A stretch of DNA of 64,000 nucleotides from Styela clava (lineage: Eukaryota; Chordata; Ascidiacea; Stolidobranchia; Styelidae): assembly GCF_964204865.1 (NCBI RefSeq), contig NC_135263.1:18335426-18399425 (forward strand), given 5' to 3'. Position 1 is the first letter of the stretch; each line of letters opens with the position of its first letter. Shown here one piece after another: positions 38,201 to 50,500 of this stretch. Position numbers and translations under genes: made by a program. The notes under the pieces are model-generated. The model did no database searches. It had not been told where the DNA came from and worked only from the letters and a program-made list of their open reading frames with translations.

Positions 38201-40374
38201 GAGACGGCAGAAAAACAATAAAATAAAATTTCTCGCAGACCGGCAAAAAAAAATTCCAAAAAAGCTTCGCGGTCCGGTGGTGGGAACCACTGATTTGATG
38301 AAACTCGGTGTTTGGGCCTACATTTTCGTTCGTTAACAATCCGTTATTTACATAGACTTCATTTGTTCTTTTACGACTTATGGCCAAGGTTCCCTCTAAG
38401 CTTCGCAACTGCGCAGTACCACCAGAACATTTGCGCAGTAAAATCTCAATCTCGCGCAGTTGCAACATTTCGTTTTTGAAGCGTGGCTCATATTTTCAAT
38501 ATGTCATTTTATTACCGCTTAACTAAAATATCATTATATATTTCATGCGTATTTTGGTGAACACTGATCATTGTGATGTCACACATGTGTCTGTCACGCT
38601 CAAGTACCTTGATTTCTTTATGTCAGCGCGGGCCGGTGTCGCATTTTGAAATTTTCATCACGCCGCGCTCTGAATTTCGCCTTGTCGGCACGCCAAATCT
38701 CGTAATTGTCCGTAGTGAAGTTTACACAGATGAAGATAGAATTTTAATAGGTATCATGTCCACTGTTTGTTGCAGGAAATTTGCCTGAATCTCGAGATTG
38801 GGACACATGAGCTTATACAGAATGATACCGAATGATTATATACTAAGTATGTTTCACCATAAATTACTAAAAGAGTGTTAAGCATTTTAACCAAAATCAA
38901 TATAATAGTGTTCTTTATCTAGCGCGTGAGTAAAATGTATATTCAAGGAAGCAAGGCTAGAAATACGAAAATCGTGATACCGGTATGAATGAGCTAAAAA
39001 AAAACTGCTAATTATTGCTATTCCGCTTCAAGGAAGAAATCATGCAGAGCATAAGACAAGCAAAATTTCATACCCTGATTTTGATGGAAGCAATGATATT
39101 GCAACAACAAAAATGTTGAGATTGTACATTATGTCCAGAAGACGGACTTTGAGTTAAACGTGTGGTCTGTTCGCATTCCGATAATATATGATGCTACTAC
39201 TATTGTAACTTTTCACAATGTTTGCAAATATTTCAGGATTCTGCTCAGCCTTAAAATAGTTTTGCTCCGTAAAAACAACATTTGCGCAGTGTGAAATTTA
39301 AAGGGAACACTGCTTATGGCTACAATGAAATATGTTATGACGTAACAACTAGCTGAGCCCTCGACCTTAAACAAATTTTCTCGAGACAACCGTAGTATGG
39401 GTACGGTTACAGTTACACTCTTTCTGAGCTTAGTTCACATGTGCCACCTTCTCTCTTAATATCTGCTTGATTCATAAAGTTGTATAGTGCGTGCTAATTT
39501 AGGGTTGCCATACCGTCCGGAAAATTCCGGACATTTCCGGAATTTAGGGTTAAATTTTGCGTCCGGGAAGAATTTAAAAAATGCTCAAATGTCCGGAATC
39601 CGGAATTTTACTGCATCTGCAATCGTACTGTGCACACTGCTGATATAGAACATTGTTATTTCGTACCGTGCGCATATTTTTTTACTTCGAGGTCATAAAA
39701 ATAGTCATGCACTGTCCGGAATTTTGCTTTTTCAAATATAGTGACCCTACGCTAATCAGAGTTGCTTGTTACCTCATTGGTATAAATTGATTTCAGAATC
39801 TGCCTATGATTTTGGATATCCGTTCTCAATTATGAACTTATTTATTAGGTCTCGTAATGGGAGTAGCCTGACTAATGAAACTAGTATTTCGTGTATTTCT
39901 CTGGTGGTTACAAAATATGAACCCGATCTAAAATATCTGTCAGCGGTAATGTAGCAGCAGAAGTCTCACTGATATATGATAAGAAATGTGATGAAATCTT
40001 TTTGTCGGACTGATATTTTCTTGAAAATCAACTTTATACCTGCCTTTAAAGTTTAATACTGTGCCTGTTTTTCTTTGAAAGTAGAAAATCATTTATTTTA
40101 GAGTAAACATTTTTCAATTTTAGTTTATTGTGTTTTCACTATTCGGACGAATTTTGTTTAAGTTCTCTCAAATTTAGGTTAGCACATGGAGGAATTTAGT
40201 CTGTTTTGGCACGCAAACCAAAAAAGATTGGCCACCACCAGATTATCGCAGAAGCTATCTATCTTTGCATATGCTAAATATGCACTAGAAATTCAAAAAA
40301 TCATTTCCAAAGTTTGACTTACTTGTAATAAGCAAGAAAAAGACAAATCCACGGATATAATAAGCAAGGTCCAT
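32281..40374 (-). CDS. Type I membrane receptor: CUB domain, Ser/Thr stalk, tail with YEEI and YVEM motifs
   Basis: Six exons on the minus strand: 40323-40374, 35393-35605, 34773-35045, 33823-33954, 32909-33242, 32281-32530. Borders are GT-AG, phases agree (1,1,1,1,2), total 417 aa. Residues 1-17 are a signal peptide (MDLAYYIRGFVFFLLIT). Residues 28 to about 150 look like a CUB domain: CGQQ, SGTIVSPKN, CDWHFVFPSGFNALKWNF, with several Cys and N-glycosylation sites. Residues 180-300 are a Ser/Thr-rich stalk. The membrane span is about 309-332, followed by WKKRKS. The 85-residue tail carries Tyr369 in YEEI (Src-family SH2 ligand type) and Tyr407 in YVEM (YxxM, PI3-kinase p85 ligand type). Exon 3 ends with a weak donor, GTTAAT. 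Introns 1 and 3 hold transposons. No named orthologue recognised; further exons inside the 4.7-kb intron 1 cannot be excluded. Confidence 0.8.
34073..34593. mobile_element. hAT MITE (521 bp) in receptor intron 3
   Basis: Perfect 8-bp duplications TATTATAG (34065-34072, 34594-34601) and terminal inverted repeats CAGGGGTTCTCAACCT / AGGTTGAGAACCCCTG. An internal open stretch (34264-34467) with CEMHDFSAKLGN is too short to assign. Confidence 0.9.
36532..36600 (+). mobile_element. Left terminus of another hAT-like element
   Basis: CAGGGGTGGGCAACCCCTGG followed by CACGCGTGCCAAACTTGGCA is a hAT-style terminus. A matching right end is not evident; sequence around 38620-38700 (GGGCCGGTGTCG, GTCGGCACGCC) may be its remainder, split by later insertions. 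Confidence 0.4.
36636..38292. mobile_element. hAT-type element (1657 bp) in receptor intron 1
   Basis: Ends CAGTGGTTCCCAACTTTT and GGTGGTGGGAACCACTG are inverted repeats; flanks ATCTGATG (36628-36635) and ATTTGATG (38293-38300) are 8-bp duplications with one mismatch. Inside, a roughly 215-bp segment with CGCGATGAATCGGAACCG and GATTACTCGGCACCAAGA occurs twice in direct orientation (about 37540-37760 and 37965-38190). No intact transposase. Confidence 0.8.
38385..39312. mobile_element. hAT-type element (928 bp) in receptor intron 1
   Basis: Perfect 8-bp duplications CTTATGGC (38377-38384, 39313-39320). Ends CAAGGTTCCCTCTAAG and CTTTAAAGGGAACACTG-like, with subterminal TGCGCAGT motifs in both arms. 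No transposase seen. Confidence 0.85.
39499..39748. mobile_element. Small hAT-like MITE rich in TCCGGA motifs (250 bp)
   Basis: Begins TTAGGGTTGCCATACCGTCC and ends ATAGTGACCCT, with repeated TCCGGAATTT blocks. Flanks GTGCTAAT and ACGCTAAT agree at six of eight bases. Confidence 0.55.
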
Positions 40375-43300
40375 CTCACAAAATGTTTTATATGGCTTCC
40401 TCGATGCATCTTTAAATACTTTTTGCTACATGAAACTAACTAGTGCTTTAGGTACGTTGGATTGTTTATTGTTTTCTCTTCCGTTACCCGCTAAACTCTT
40501 TGTTCAAAATTCTATCGAAACTCTCGACGTAAATGGAATTTTCATATTACAGTATTAGGATTTCCCATACATATATTTAGACACAATCTTCAACGTAAGT
40601 TTGTCATAGTTGCTAACATTTACAATTGTTCGGGTGCAAAATGTAACTGATAAATACATCATTTTATTGCTACACTGAATGTTACCAATTTTTGACCTGA
40701 CCGTTTACTGACCTCCAATGTTAGTTGTTGCAGTGTTAAAATTCCCCATTTTTACCGAACGAATAAATACTGGTATTCCCATGCTCACCAAATTTGTTGC
40801 TTTATTTAGTATAAGCGTGTCGTAAAGTGTTGAAGTCACACTCAGCGTGATATTACATTTAGAATTATTATTAACACAACAATATTCAATAAGTATCAAC
40901 GCAAATAGTAACGCACAGCACAAAATTATAATAAATTCTGTCTAACTTGTATCAATGTGTAGGGAGGAATGTTGATGGCGATTTGCCATCAGTCTGCAAT
41001 CGCACCCATAGTGAGATGATCGCATTAAAATTTAGTATTAGAATTTTCGTCTTACTTAAAACAGTTTTTCCCAACCTATTAGTCGCGCCCCAAACGTGGT
41101 CGGCTAAAAATTTGTCGCTTGCTTTTAAAAAAAAATCCTAAAAGTTACTAATTTATTTTCTAGTGAAGTTTTTTTGATTTGTATGTTGGAAGTGTTGTTC
41201 AATAGTAATAGTATACGTGGAAAGTATCACAACGTAAAAACTTTGCAGCTTTTATTCTGTTTTCATTATGTGAATCCACGCCACGATTTTAAACTTGGGA
41301 AGCTTTCTCACTTTGTTTTATATTAGTCATTCAATTTTGAGGCCATAAAAGACAAAAGTACTACATGCCATTTAGTATTTGAACATATCTTCGGGTCGCG
41401 ATATTTTACAAAAATTGTTCTTCAGAAAATTTGGGTCACTTGAAAAAAAAGGTCAAAATGTATTAAAAGTTACAAAGAACATTTGTTGTGTATTCACTTG
41501 ACCGTTACATATTTTCTGTGTTTGCTTGGAGCGTTTGATACAAAGCATCTTTGAATTTGAGTATCGAGGCTATGTATTGCAGGGATTTATGTTGGTGAAC
41601 ATTATCTGTACCAAGCATACAATCTTAACATATGAAAAAGTGGAACATGTTTTGTACACTGGGTAACTCTATTATCCCAAGTTTTCTACTGAAGTGAGCT
41701 TTCTGCTGCCTGGGTATGTCAATAGCAAATATATTAATTTCCTGTACGCAGTACTTCCGAAGAAAGTCATACGAAGAACGTTACGACTAGTAAAGTGCGC
41801 AGAATGGGTAATCATTTCCAAATATTGTACAACTGGTGCCTATTGGTTTGGAGTCGAAAATCAAGCGGTGAATATGCAACATTATGTGGCGGTGCTGAGA
41901 TAGAGTTGGACATCATCATTTGGACGAGGTTGATGGATTGATTGAGATGAATATTGGTTCCAGCAAGACATGTGACGCATAATAAGTCACACAATGAGAC
42001 ATAATAAATCACGCTTTTGACTGGCCTAGAGAAAGATTTCAGAAAAGGCTGTTCAGTAGGAAGTGTGTCATGAAAACTGGGCACCTCACTCACTCATTGG
42101 ACTTGAAGCCCCCAGACTTTCACTGTAAACCAGGAAATTAGTGCTCGATAGTCTAAGAATAATGCCGTCAAACATCAGAATGTCGAAACGCACAATGAGA
42201 AAACAAAACACGAACAGAATTGTGTATATGAGGAGATGGAATCCGTCGTGTTACATGTTTAAAAATATAGTATTATGCATTCACATATCGCATTTCTGCA
42301 AATTGCATTTTTTCACACAGAATATTGAAAGCCAAAACAGTAAATAATGCAGTTAAGGGGAATTTGCATTTTAATAAATTTATGGACATCTAGGTTGGTT
42401 GTTTTCCAGACCTAAATGAATTGCTAATATGAGTAGAAAATACGTAGTTACATGAAAAGGAGCATTAGATAAATAGTGTCTATGGTTCCATTACATTCGA
42501 ACCCACGTACATTTGAATCCACGACAATTGCACCTGCATACTATGGCACCTATGAAAAAATTTTTGACGGATATTTAAACCCATACTAACCCTAAACCAT
42601 GGATTTTAGCACCCGCATATAGATTGAACCCGCGGACATACGGGTGCAAATGTATGGTCACCGGTGTCTATATCGATGAGTCAAAATGTCTAGATATGAC
42701 AAAGGTAGCGATTGAAACCAGGAAAGAATTATTATCACAAAAAATGATGCTGTTATCATGTTTTTGTTCCGCTTGTAACCGAAAGTCCTTACCCTTCATT
42801 TCAACAATTCACGGTCTATTCATTCGCTGTTGAATATACGTGACGTATAGACGCTATATAGTTTCAAAAGACATGGGTCCAAGCAATGATTGTCAATAGC
42901 AATTACGTAAAATCGATAAATATCCTATTTGTAATGGCATACATTTTCTACAATGTCTCTAAAACATTTAATAATCCAGTTTCGCAAACATTTTTATAGT
43001 TTGGTAGTTGATATTATAAATATATATCATCGGAGATGTGATTTTTTCGCATTAAATCTTATCGTGTGAAATTGCGTTTCTCAAAATATCATGGATACCA
43101 AAGCTTTCTGTTGAAACCACGCATGATAAACAAATCAATCGCAGTGAAAACATAAGCCGTAGCTCGATTACATTGTGTTAACATTATATAAAATCATTGC
43201 AATCACATTTGGTAAACGCTCCTCGAACTGTTCTGGAAAATATCAAACCGACTTTTGTTTACAGGAAACAGCTGAGAAGTTGTTGGCGCAATACAACGTC

Positions 43301-44546
43301 GATCGGAAAATGCAGACGTCAGTACCAGGAGTTGCCTTGTGGTATTGCTAAGTAATTGAAAGCTATGGGCTCTCACAGTTTGTGTGGTACAACAACAGGT
43401 TGCGATGAATATGTGACTTTTTAGCAAAATCATTTTGACAAGTGCTAATTGCGTCTCAAATATTTCAGTAATAACGCAGCCCTCTAGTCCATAGTGTTCC
43501 AGCCCTCTAGTTGTATACTTAACCACTAATACGGTTTATTACTTGGATCAGTGCGGTGCCCATTCATTAACTTTATTCGACCAACAGTATTTTTAAGAGG
43601 TGGGTGAGTGGGTATATTGTTCTAAAACTTAAAGTCTGTGAATGATAGATTATGCCTGCAAAACTGCATAATACTGTAATATGCTGACAATACATGCTAT
43701 CTGTAGATAGGACTAGTTTTGAGTTGGCTAGTTGGGCACACGCGGACTTAGAAAATTGTATCAATATAAAATTTACTGATATTTGATATTAGTTAAACAT
43801 AAAAACATAGATGATGAGATTAATTGTTGGTATTTTTTTTTGTGTTGCATGAACAAGTCCATAAATGAGTCTTGATCAGCTAGATTGATATTCCGGAAAT
43901 ATTTTACAACTTTGTTCCGATTAGGACTCGTATTGTCTAGTATTTATCATCCTCGCACATGAGTTGCTTGTCTTCGTTTTATCGTTCTTAGTTGTATAGA
44001 AATTAGTGTAATTCCCCTACACGTACTTTAATATGCATATTTCCTGTTCCCTGAAGCGATTTCACGCTATTCTCGTTTTTTGTAAAATTTTTGGCATTCC
44101 CGTCGTTCCCGTTTCCCGCATTTTGGGGGTTCCCAGTCTAGAACTACTTCAGGTCTCGTATCGACTTTTTGGTCATAATGTACCATCATACATAATTTCA
44201 GTAGCATTCGGACTTGTCATTTCAGTAGCCACTCGTAGCATTACTGAAAGAGGATTTCACTTTGCTTCTGTGCGAGTGAGCGAGATTTTTCTTTTTACCA
44301 CCTTTTTTAAATATACGAATAACCACCGATATGAAGCATCTACTTTTTTGGAGATATGTACTCACTGCAGTTATTGTGGAACTCAATTACTCAATTACAA
44401 GGTCAGTTTTTAGTTATAGGGACGAAATACACCTTCGTCGTTTCCGGTTTGAAATAATGAGTCCTCAAATCGCAGCGCACTACAAATACCCTATGAATAT
44501 GTGTCTGAAATTTTCCTTTTTGTGCGTATAGTTTTTGTCAAAAAAG
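40375..44546. other. Intergenic region between receptor and PLC-gamma genes
   Basis: This 4.2-kb head-to-head interval must hold both promoters. I see no gene. A hAT-like terminus (CAGTTTTTCCCAACC, 41061) with GGGTCGCG near 41394 marks an old element. A copy of the 16-bp periodic repeat lies at 42490-42665. Open stretches at 41694-41903, 42624-42833 and 44033-44413 have no recognisable content. No convincing TATA box or CpG-rich block stands out. Confidence 0.5.
42490..42665. repeat. Array of 16-bp-period repeats (dispersed family)
   Basis: Repeated variants of GCACCCRCATATAGATTT-like units (ACCCACGTACATTTGAAT, CACGACAATTGCACCTGC, ACCCGCGGACATACGGGTGC) ending in the complement GGGTGCAAATGTATGG. 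Same family as 46255-46690. Confidence 0.65.
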
Positions 44547-47500
44547 ATGGAAGTAGAAAATAGTGATTCGTCAGTATTAGGTATTCCGAAAGTCAAGTTT
44601 CATGATGGAAATGAGTTGGAAAGTGTTTTAAGAAGAATTGAAATGGGAAATTTGATGAAAAAATTCAGCGCAAAAAAGACACGGAGCGAAGACTGTACAT
44701 TTCAAGTAAATCTACTAACCCGCTGTATGACTTGGAGTCGCCGAAATGGAATTGCTGAAGGATCAGGTACTTCGCAGCAATGTCAGGTTCTTTTCAAAAA
44801 AGTCGCAAAAAAGTCGTTTGTACGTGTAAGCTGACATAATACGTGTAAATTTATTGTAAAGGCCGAAGTAGGTACAAGTCAATTGATTCAGTACAAGTTA
44901 TTAGGTCTGCCCATAAGTTCTAAAGTAGTAATGTTTGAGAATTATTTTGTTCAAATCGTTTGTGTGTATTGAGAATCGAACCTGCTGGAACACAAGAACA
45001 AATAAGATATTGACCAGAAAATTAATAGCCCATTACCAAATGAGATTTATTTGAACAAAGAACCCAATGGCCAATCATGAGACACTTTCCTCTCCAAATG
45101 TAAAAATTAAATCTATTATTTCACAGTCAACATCAGAGAAATAAAAGAAATTCGGAAGGGAAAAGTTTCAAGAGATTTTGAAAGACTGATTGATGAATCT
45201 CGACACATCGACCCCGATATGTGCTTTATCATACTCTATGGTCAGGATTTTACGTTAAAATTGATGTCAATTGCAGGTTTGAAGATATTAAATCATTCTA
45301 TACAATTCATATGTTGAAGAAAAACTTTAAATACCTAATTTTACTAATTATAATACTGTCCATAGTGAGTCGCTTCGAATAAAAAATTGCGAGTTATATC
45401 ACAGTGCATAACTTAGATAATGTACTATGTAATAAGAAAATATTTGCATAGCCTAAGAGGCTAGTTTGTGTGGAGGTTACCTTAATTATACAAGTTGAAG
45501 AGTTAAGATGATGAAAATTTCAATCATACTCATTTTGTTTGTATTATAGGAACGTAACAATATGCTATATAATATTATATTACGTTCGTACCGCAACCTA
45601 GAAAATTTAAAGTATATTTTTGATGATTGCATTAATAAATTGTGATGAATTTTGTTAATAAACGCTTCGTTATTATGGGATGTACATGGATTGGCTATAT
45701 CTTACATCACGGAAAGCCCTTTTCCACTTATAAAATCTTCTTTTAGCCAACAATCCCGAAGATGTTGATGTCTGGATTAAAGGGCTTTCTTATCTTGTAC
45801 ATAACTCAGTCACGGCTTCGTACTTCTCTCAACTCGGATGGTCAGTCATAATCCTATGTCTTTTATTTTATTATTTGAAATTATTATGAAATTGCAGCAT
45901 CAGTTACTGTATATCAATATTTAAAAATTGCCTATGGCGTATTAACATTAACAGCACATGCGAAGAGGTATTATTATACAATTCATCCACTCACACACAT
46001 ATACTGTATATAAAGTTAAGTGAAACCACACAATTTATATAAATAAAAACAGAATATTTTAGACAAGGCCAGACTAATTCTGTCTTTATGGGCTACACTT
46101 TTTAGAAGGTATAAGCTTCTATAAATTGTGTATTAAGCTAATTGTATATTCCAAACAACGACATATTGTAGGCATTCTGCTAAAAACAATGTTATTTCCT
46201 GTATGGGAATCATACAGTATCCTAAGATTGGTGATAGCGAATTTGCATCTTTGTATATTTGCACCAGTAACCCGCGTCCTAGAGATTTTCACCCGCATAT
46301 TTTTAGAGCCATGCATTTGCCCACCGATTTTATCACCCACATATAAATTGCTCTCGCGGATAATCGCACTCAATGGACATTTATACGCACATACATTTGC
46401 ACTCATGGACGTTTGCAGCACGCATATTTGCACTAATAGACATTTGTACCCTAAACATTTCCACCCATAGACACTTGCAACTACGGACATTAGCACTTGT
46501 GGACGCAGGTGTAAATGTATGTGGGTGCAAACGCCTGGCAGATGTACTGTGTGCAAATGTTCGTGGGTATGAATGTACGTGGGTGCAAATGTCCATTAGT
46601 GGAAACGTACTTGGGTGAAAATGCTTGTGGATGCAAAAGTATGCAGGTGCAAATTTCCTGGGTTCAGTTTACGAGCGCAAATGTACAGGTTGAAAAGATA
46701 ACGGTGCCTGTTCAATACAATTTGAAGTCTTCTGCCCTGAACGAACCCCGTACATTCAAATGGCGACACCTGTGGCAACGCAAATATTAATCATGGGTTA
46801 TTACCATCCTTACATAAAACAGATCAATCTATTTGAATTAGAATGGTACAATTTTCGAAATATTGTGAATGTTTATCGCTAAAGGTACACATGCCTATTG
46901 TTTTAATTTGTTGTTCATTTACAGGTGGCTCCGGAGAGAATTCGAGCAAATTAACCAACAGAATTGGTATGCTACTTTTTTATTGTTTCATGAAAAATTC
47001 TTGGTTTAATTATCAAGTTTGGCATGGGTTTGGGGGAAAGTACTGAAGATGAATTATAGCAGACGCTTATCTGAAGTTTGCTTGGGGATTACTTTTCATT
47101 TTTTTAAACTCGAGAAGTATTATTTTACTTGGATCTGACACCATATTTTAACGAATGCAATGAAAAAACTTTCTACAAAAAATGTATATGATTTTGCAGT
47201 GTAACTCTACGGATTGCCAAGGCTTGGTTACCAACCGTGAATGCAAAAAATTTGTCCACGCGGGCTTTGAAAGAAGTATTTCAGGTATACAGTGTAACTG
47301 TTTTGAACTGCTAAAGATGACCAGCAGTTTTGGAATTGACTTATTTCTTGCAAGTCAACACGCGTTTTTAAAAAAATGTGTCGTTTGCACTTAATCAACT
47401 TTTAATTTTTTGTTTAAAGTTATTTTAGGAAGGAAGGTTGTTTTTATGAATAATTAACTGAAACTAGATTGTATAACATTGGTTTTAAGAAAAATTTGTC

Positions 47501-50500
47501 GGAATCTAAAAATTTGCAAACAAATTAGGATTTAGTTAATAAAAAAGAAAACGCTTAAACTGAATTGATTAGATATGAGCTAATCCAAAATAAAGAGTTT
47601 TAAAAGATGGGGTCCTTTGATATTTTAATTTTATTTGTGTATTTATGAAGGTTGCTGACATAAATGAGAGCGGAGAACTTTACTTTGATCAATTTATCTT
47701 ATTTTATAATGAAATAATGTTAAATGGTCAAATGGATATCGCATTATTCTTACAAGAATATTCATCGGACGGGTCAGTATGAGTTTGATCTTTTGTGATG
47801 TTTTTTTGAAAGACAGGAACACTTGTTATATAGAATACTATTTGTTGATGACGCGAGATGTCAACACATTATATTAACATATCTGTTCAATAGCTTGTTT
47901 GTAGATCCGGATTTTGTATGTCGCTCATAGCCCAAGACTGGATTTTCTGAATTTCTGAAAGATCTTTTTTATCTGACATTAAAAATATCTGAATATAGCA
48001 GGATCCGATAACATTAGAGCAATACCGATCGCTTTCTGAGGTAGTCTTTGTTGGGGTGAAATAGAATAATCAAAAGTTTTGGTTTCCCCTAAAGGAAAGC
48101 TCCATATGACTGAATAACTAACTCATCCTCGAAGGCCCGGTGTTTGAATTAATTTGGAAAATAACTGTAATCACATATAACGTGCTTAAACTTTTTGTTT
48201 TGCAGTTATCATTTCAATGCACAAGATTTTCAAAAATTTCTCATCATCGAACAGAAGGTATATTTACATTTTTAAAATGTGTGAAAAAAGCAATAGCTCG
48301 AGCAAATGTTTGAATATTTTAAAATATATATACCACACATGCATTTTATCTTGATATGTCGTGAAAGAAAAAATCGAACATGATTTTTTCAAATAATCAA
48401 AATCGACCACTCCATGATTAAAGTTTCAATATTTGAATAATTTCACATTAGTTTGTCAGTCAACAATTTTCTACGAATTTTCACCTTTATATATGGCAAT
48501 ATTGGGTTGTTAGAGGGTTTATTTCAGGTATCAAAGTACGTCATTATTCAATTCGTATACTCAATTCTGAAACTAAAAAAAGGCTGTTTTATGTGCGGAG
48601 AATTTGTTAATACCAAGGAATTTGCTATAGGTCATCGTTTTTGTTCTCAGGACGATTGGGCTCAAGATATCAAAAATGTTGAAAATTACATGAGATCATA
48701 TTTCCGATGTAATCAACCTGAAGTTTGTGTGTCTATTTCCGAGGTAAACTGTCTTATACAATATTTTTATCAATGTTCTTAATTTTTAATTGCTTATAAA
48801 TATGAGCTATTTTATACACATCTCATGCCAGTTTTTCATCAACCACTTTTTTGTGTTTTCGTGTCACTGCAACTGCTATTCGATTTCTGAATCCTGTATA
48901 ATTTATTGTATCGTAAAATAATTATGGTAACTTTAAGTGAAACTACAGCCTTACAATTCAAATAAATGTTACTTGCTTGGTTCTATTTCATAATACAAAA
49001 CGATAAAGCAATTGATATGCATAAAGATGATAGTGCATGAATTTTGGATAAAATAGAAGCCTTACAGTAAACAATGTAGCAATTTTAAATATAATTCCAG
49101 GCACTGAGTTATCTCTTCAGCAAAGAAAATTGTGTGTGGGATTCCGCGAAAATGAAGTTGAAATCGGACACATTGAATCAACCTTTATCTGAGTACTGGA
49201 TATCCTCATCTCATAACACGTAAGTCACAGAAATAGTATCATTTTACTTTCATCCATGGAAAGAGTTCTGCTGCTCACGAACTTAAATGTATTTCTGTGA
49301 CGTTTCGACCGACCAAAATCAGACTTCCTCAGACAAGCAGTTTACAACAATGCTTGTCTAAGGAAGTCGAACTTTGGTCCGACGAAACGTTACAGAAATA
49401 CATTTGTGTTAGTGTGCAGCTGGACTCTTGAATCATTTAGGATAGTTATCTTTACTCTTGCTGCAGAAATGCAGTATACGCATACAGATCCACTAGCATG
49501 AAGGATATAGGGGCATATATATTGGAAAGATAGGAAGTTAGTCTCGCGCAACCCTATTCAATTTTACTTCATGATGTTAAAAAGAATTATCGAGGAACAA
49601 CTCTATTATTTTTCAAGCTATACTAAAAAATCTTACTCAATAATTCCACAATTTCCGAACACCGAAACATTTGACTTTTTATAATGCCAGCATATTAAAT
49701 TAATATGAGTAATTTTGCAACATTTTTTGATCATATCTGACAAGTTCATCCGACATTTTTCTAGCTATCTGACTGGTGATCAATTTAGCAGCGAATCCTC
49801 GTGTGAAGCATATGCAAGATGTCTTAGAATGGGATGCAGATGTATAGAACGTAAAATGATACTTTCACAATGTTTTGATGAAATTAATACAGATTTAAAT
49901 ATTTTGTGCCTGCACTGTTTAAATATTATAATACTTTAGATATTAATCTAGGAATTATAGATTGTGTGACCGCATCGTTTGAACTTTAAACAAAAGCAAT
50001 AATTATTTAAACAATAAAAAAGTTATGGATTTAGTCATATTGATCAGGAATCGATTATAATTCGGTATATAATGGGCTTTACCAAGATGTATCATTATAT
50101 ATTACCATTTTGAATATACTTACTGAATATTTTTCATTAATGTGATATTTTTCCATTTCAAACTTTATAAAAGTGGATTGTTGGGACGGTCCAGATGGAA
50201 TGCCATGTATTTTTCACGGACACACTTTGACGTCAAAGATAAAGTTTATAGATGTTTTAAAAACTATCAAAGAACACGCATTTGTAGTATCTGAGTGAGT
50301 ACCAGTAAATATATTCATAATAATTTTTATTTTAGAAAATATCTACAAAATCCAATTTTCTAGCATTGTAAAGTTATTTATTTATTTGATTTCATTTCTT
50401 TCGTGTCTATTTATCTTGGAACGATATTTAAGCATTAGTTTAGTTGAAGTTCTCATCACACAAACGCATTTCGGCCGTATCGACTTTTTGAAAAAATGTA

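Noticed and set aside
40705..40923. Minus-strand frame starting with a hydrophobic stretch (CCALLFALILIEYCC), considered as an alternative first exon of the receptor
   Set aside because: It starts at TTG, has no ATG before the hydrophobic part, and no convincing acceptor; only the GTCAGT after it looks like a donor.
43203..43526. Minus-strand 107-codon frame
   Set aside because: No homology recalled, no exon signals, and the sequence looks like diverged repeat DNA.
44033..44413. 126-codon open frame upstream of PLC-gamma
   Set aside because: No domain, no splice context, composition of non-coding DNA; it lies in the probable promoter region.
44960..45000. tRNA-like GGTTCGATTC (complement) in PLC-gamma intron 1
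   Set aside because: The flanking bases do not form a T stem, and no acceptor or anticodon arm is visible.
46119..46790. Overlapping open frames on both strands giving Cys-rich repetitive peptides
   Set aside because: They arise from the 16-bp-period inverted array inside PLC-gamma intron 3; six frames stay open because of the repeat, and there are no splice or start signals.
47182..47394. Open frame [12 protein letters not shown] over PLC-gamma exon 5
   Set aside because: Phase counting and homology ([15 protein letters not shown]) put the real exon in another frame; this one is a shadow.
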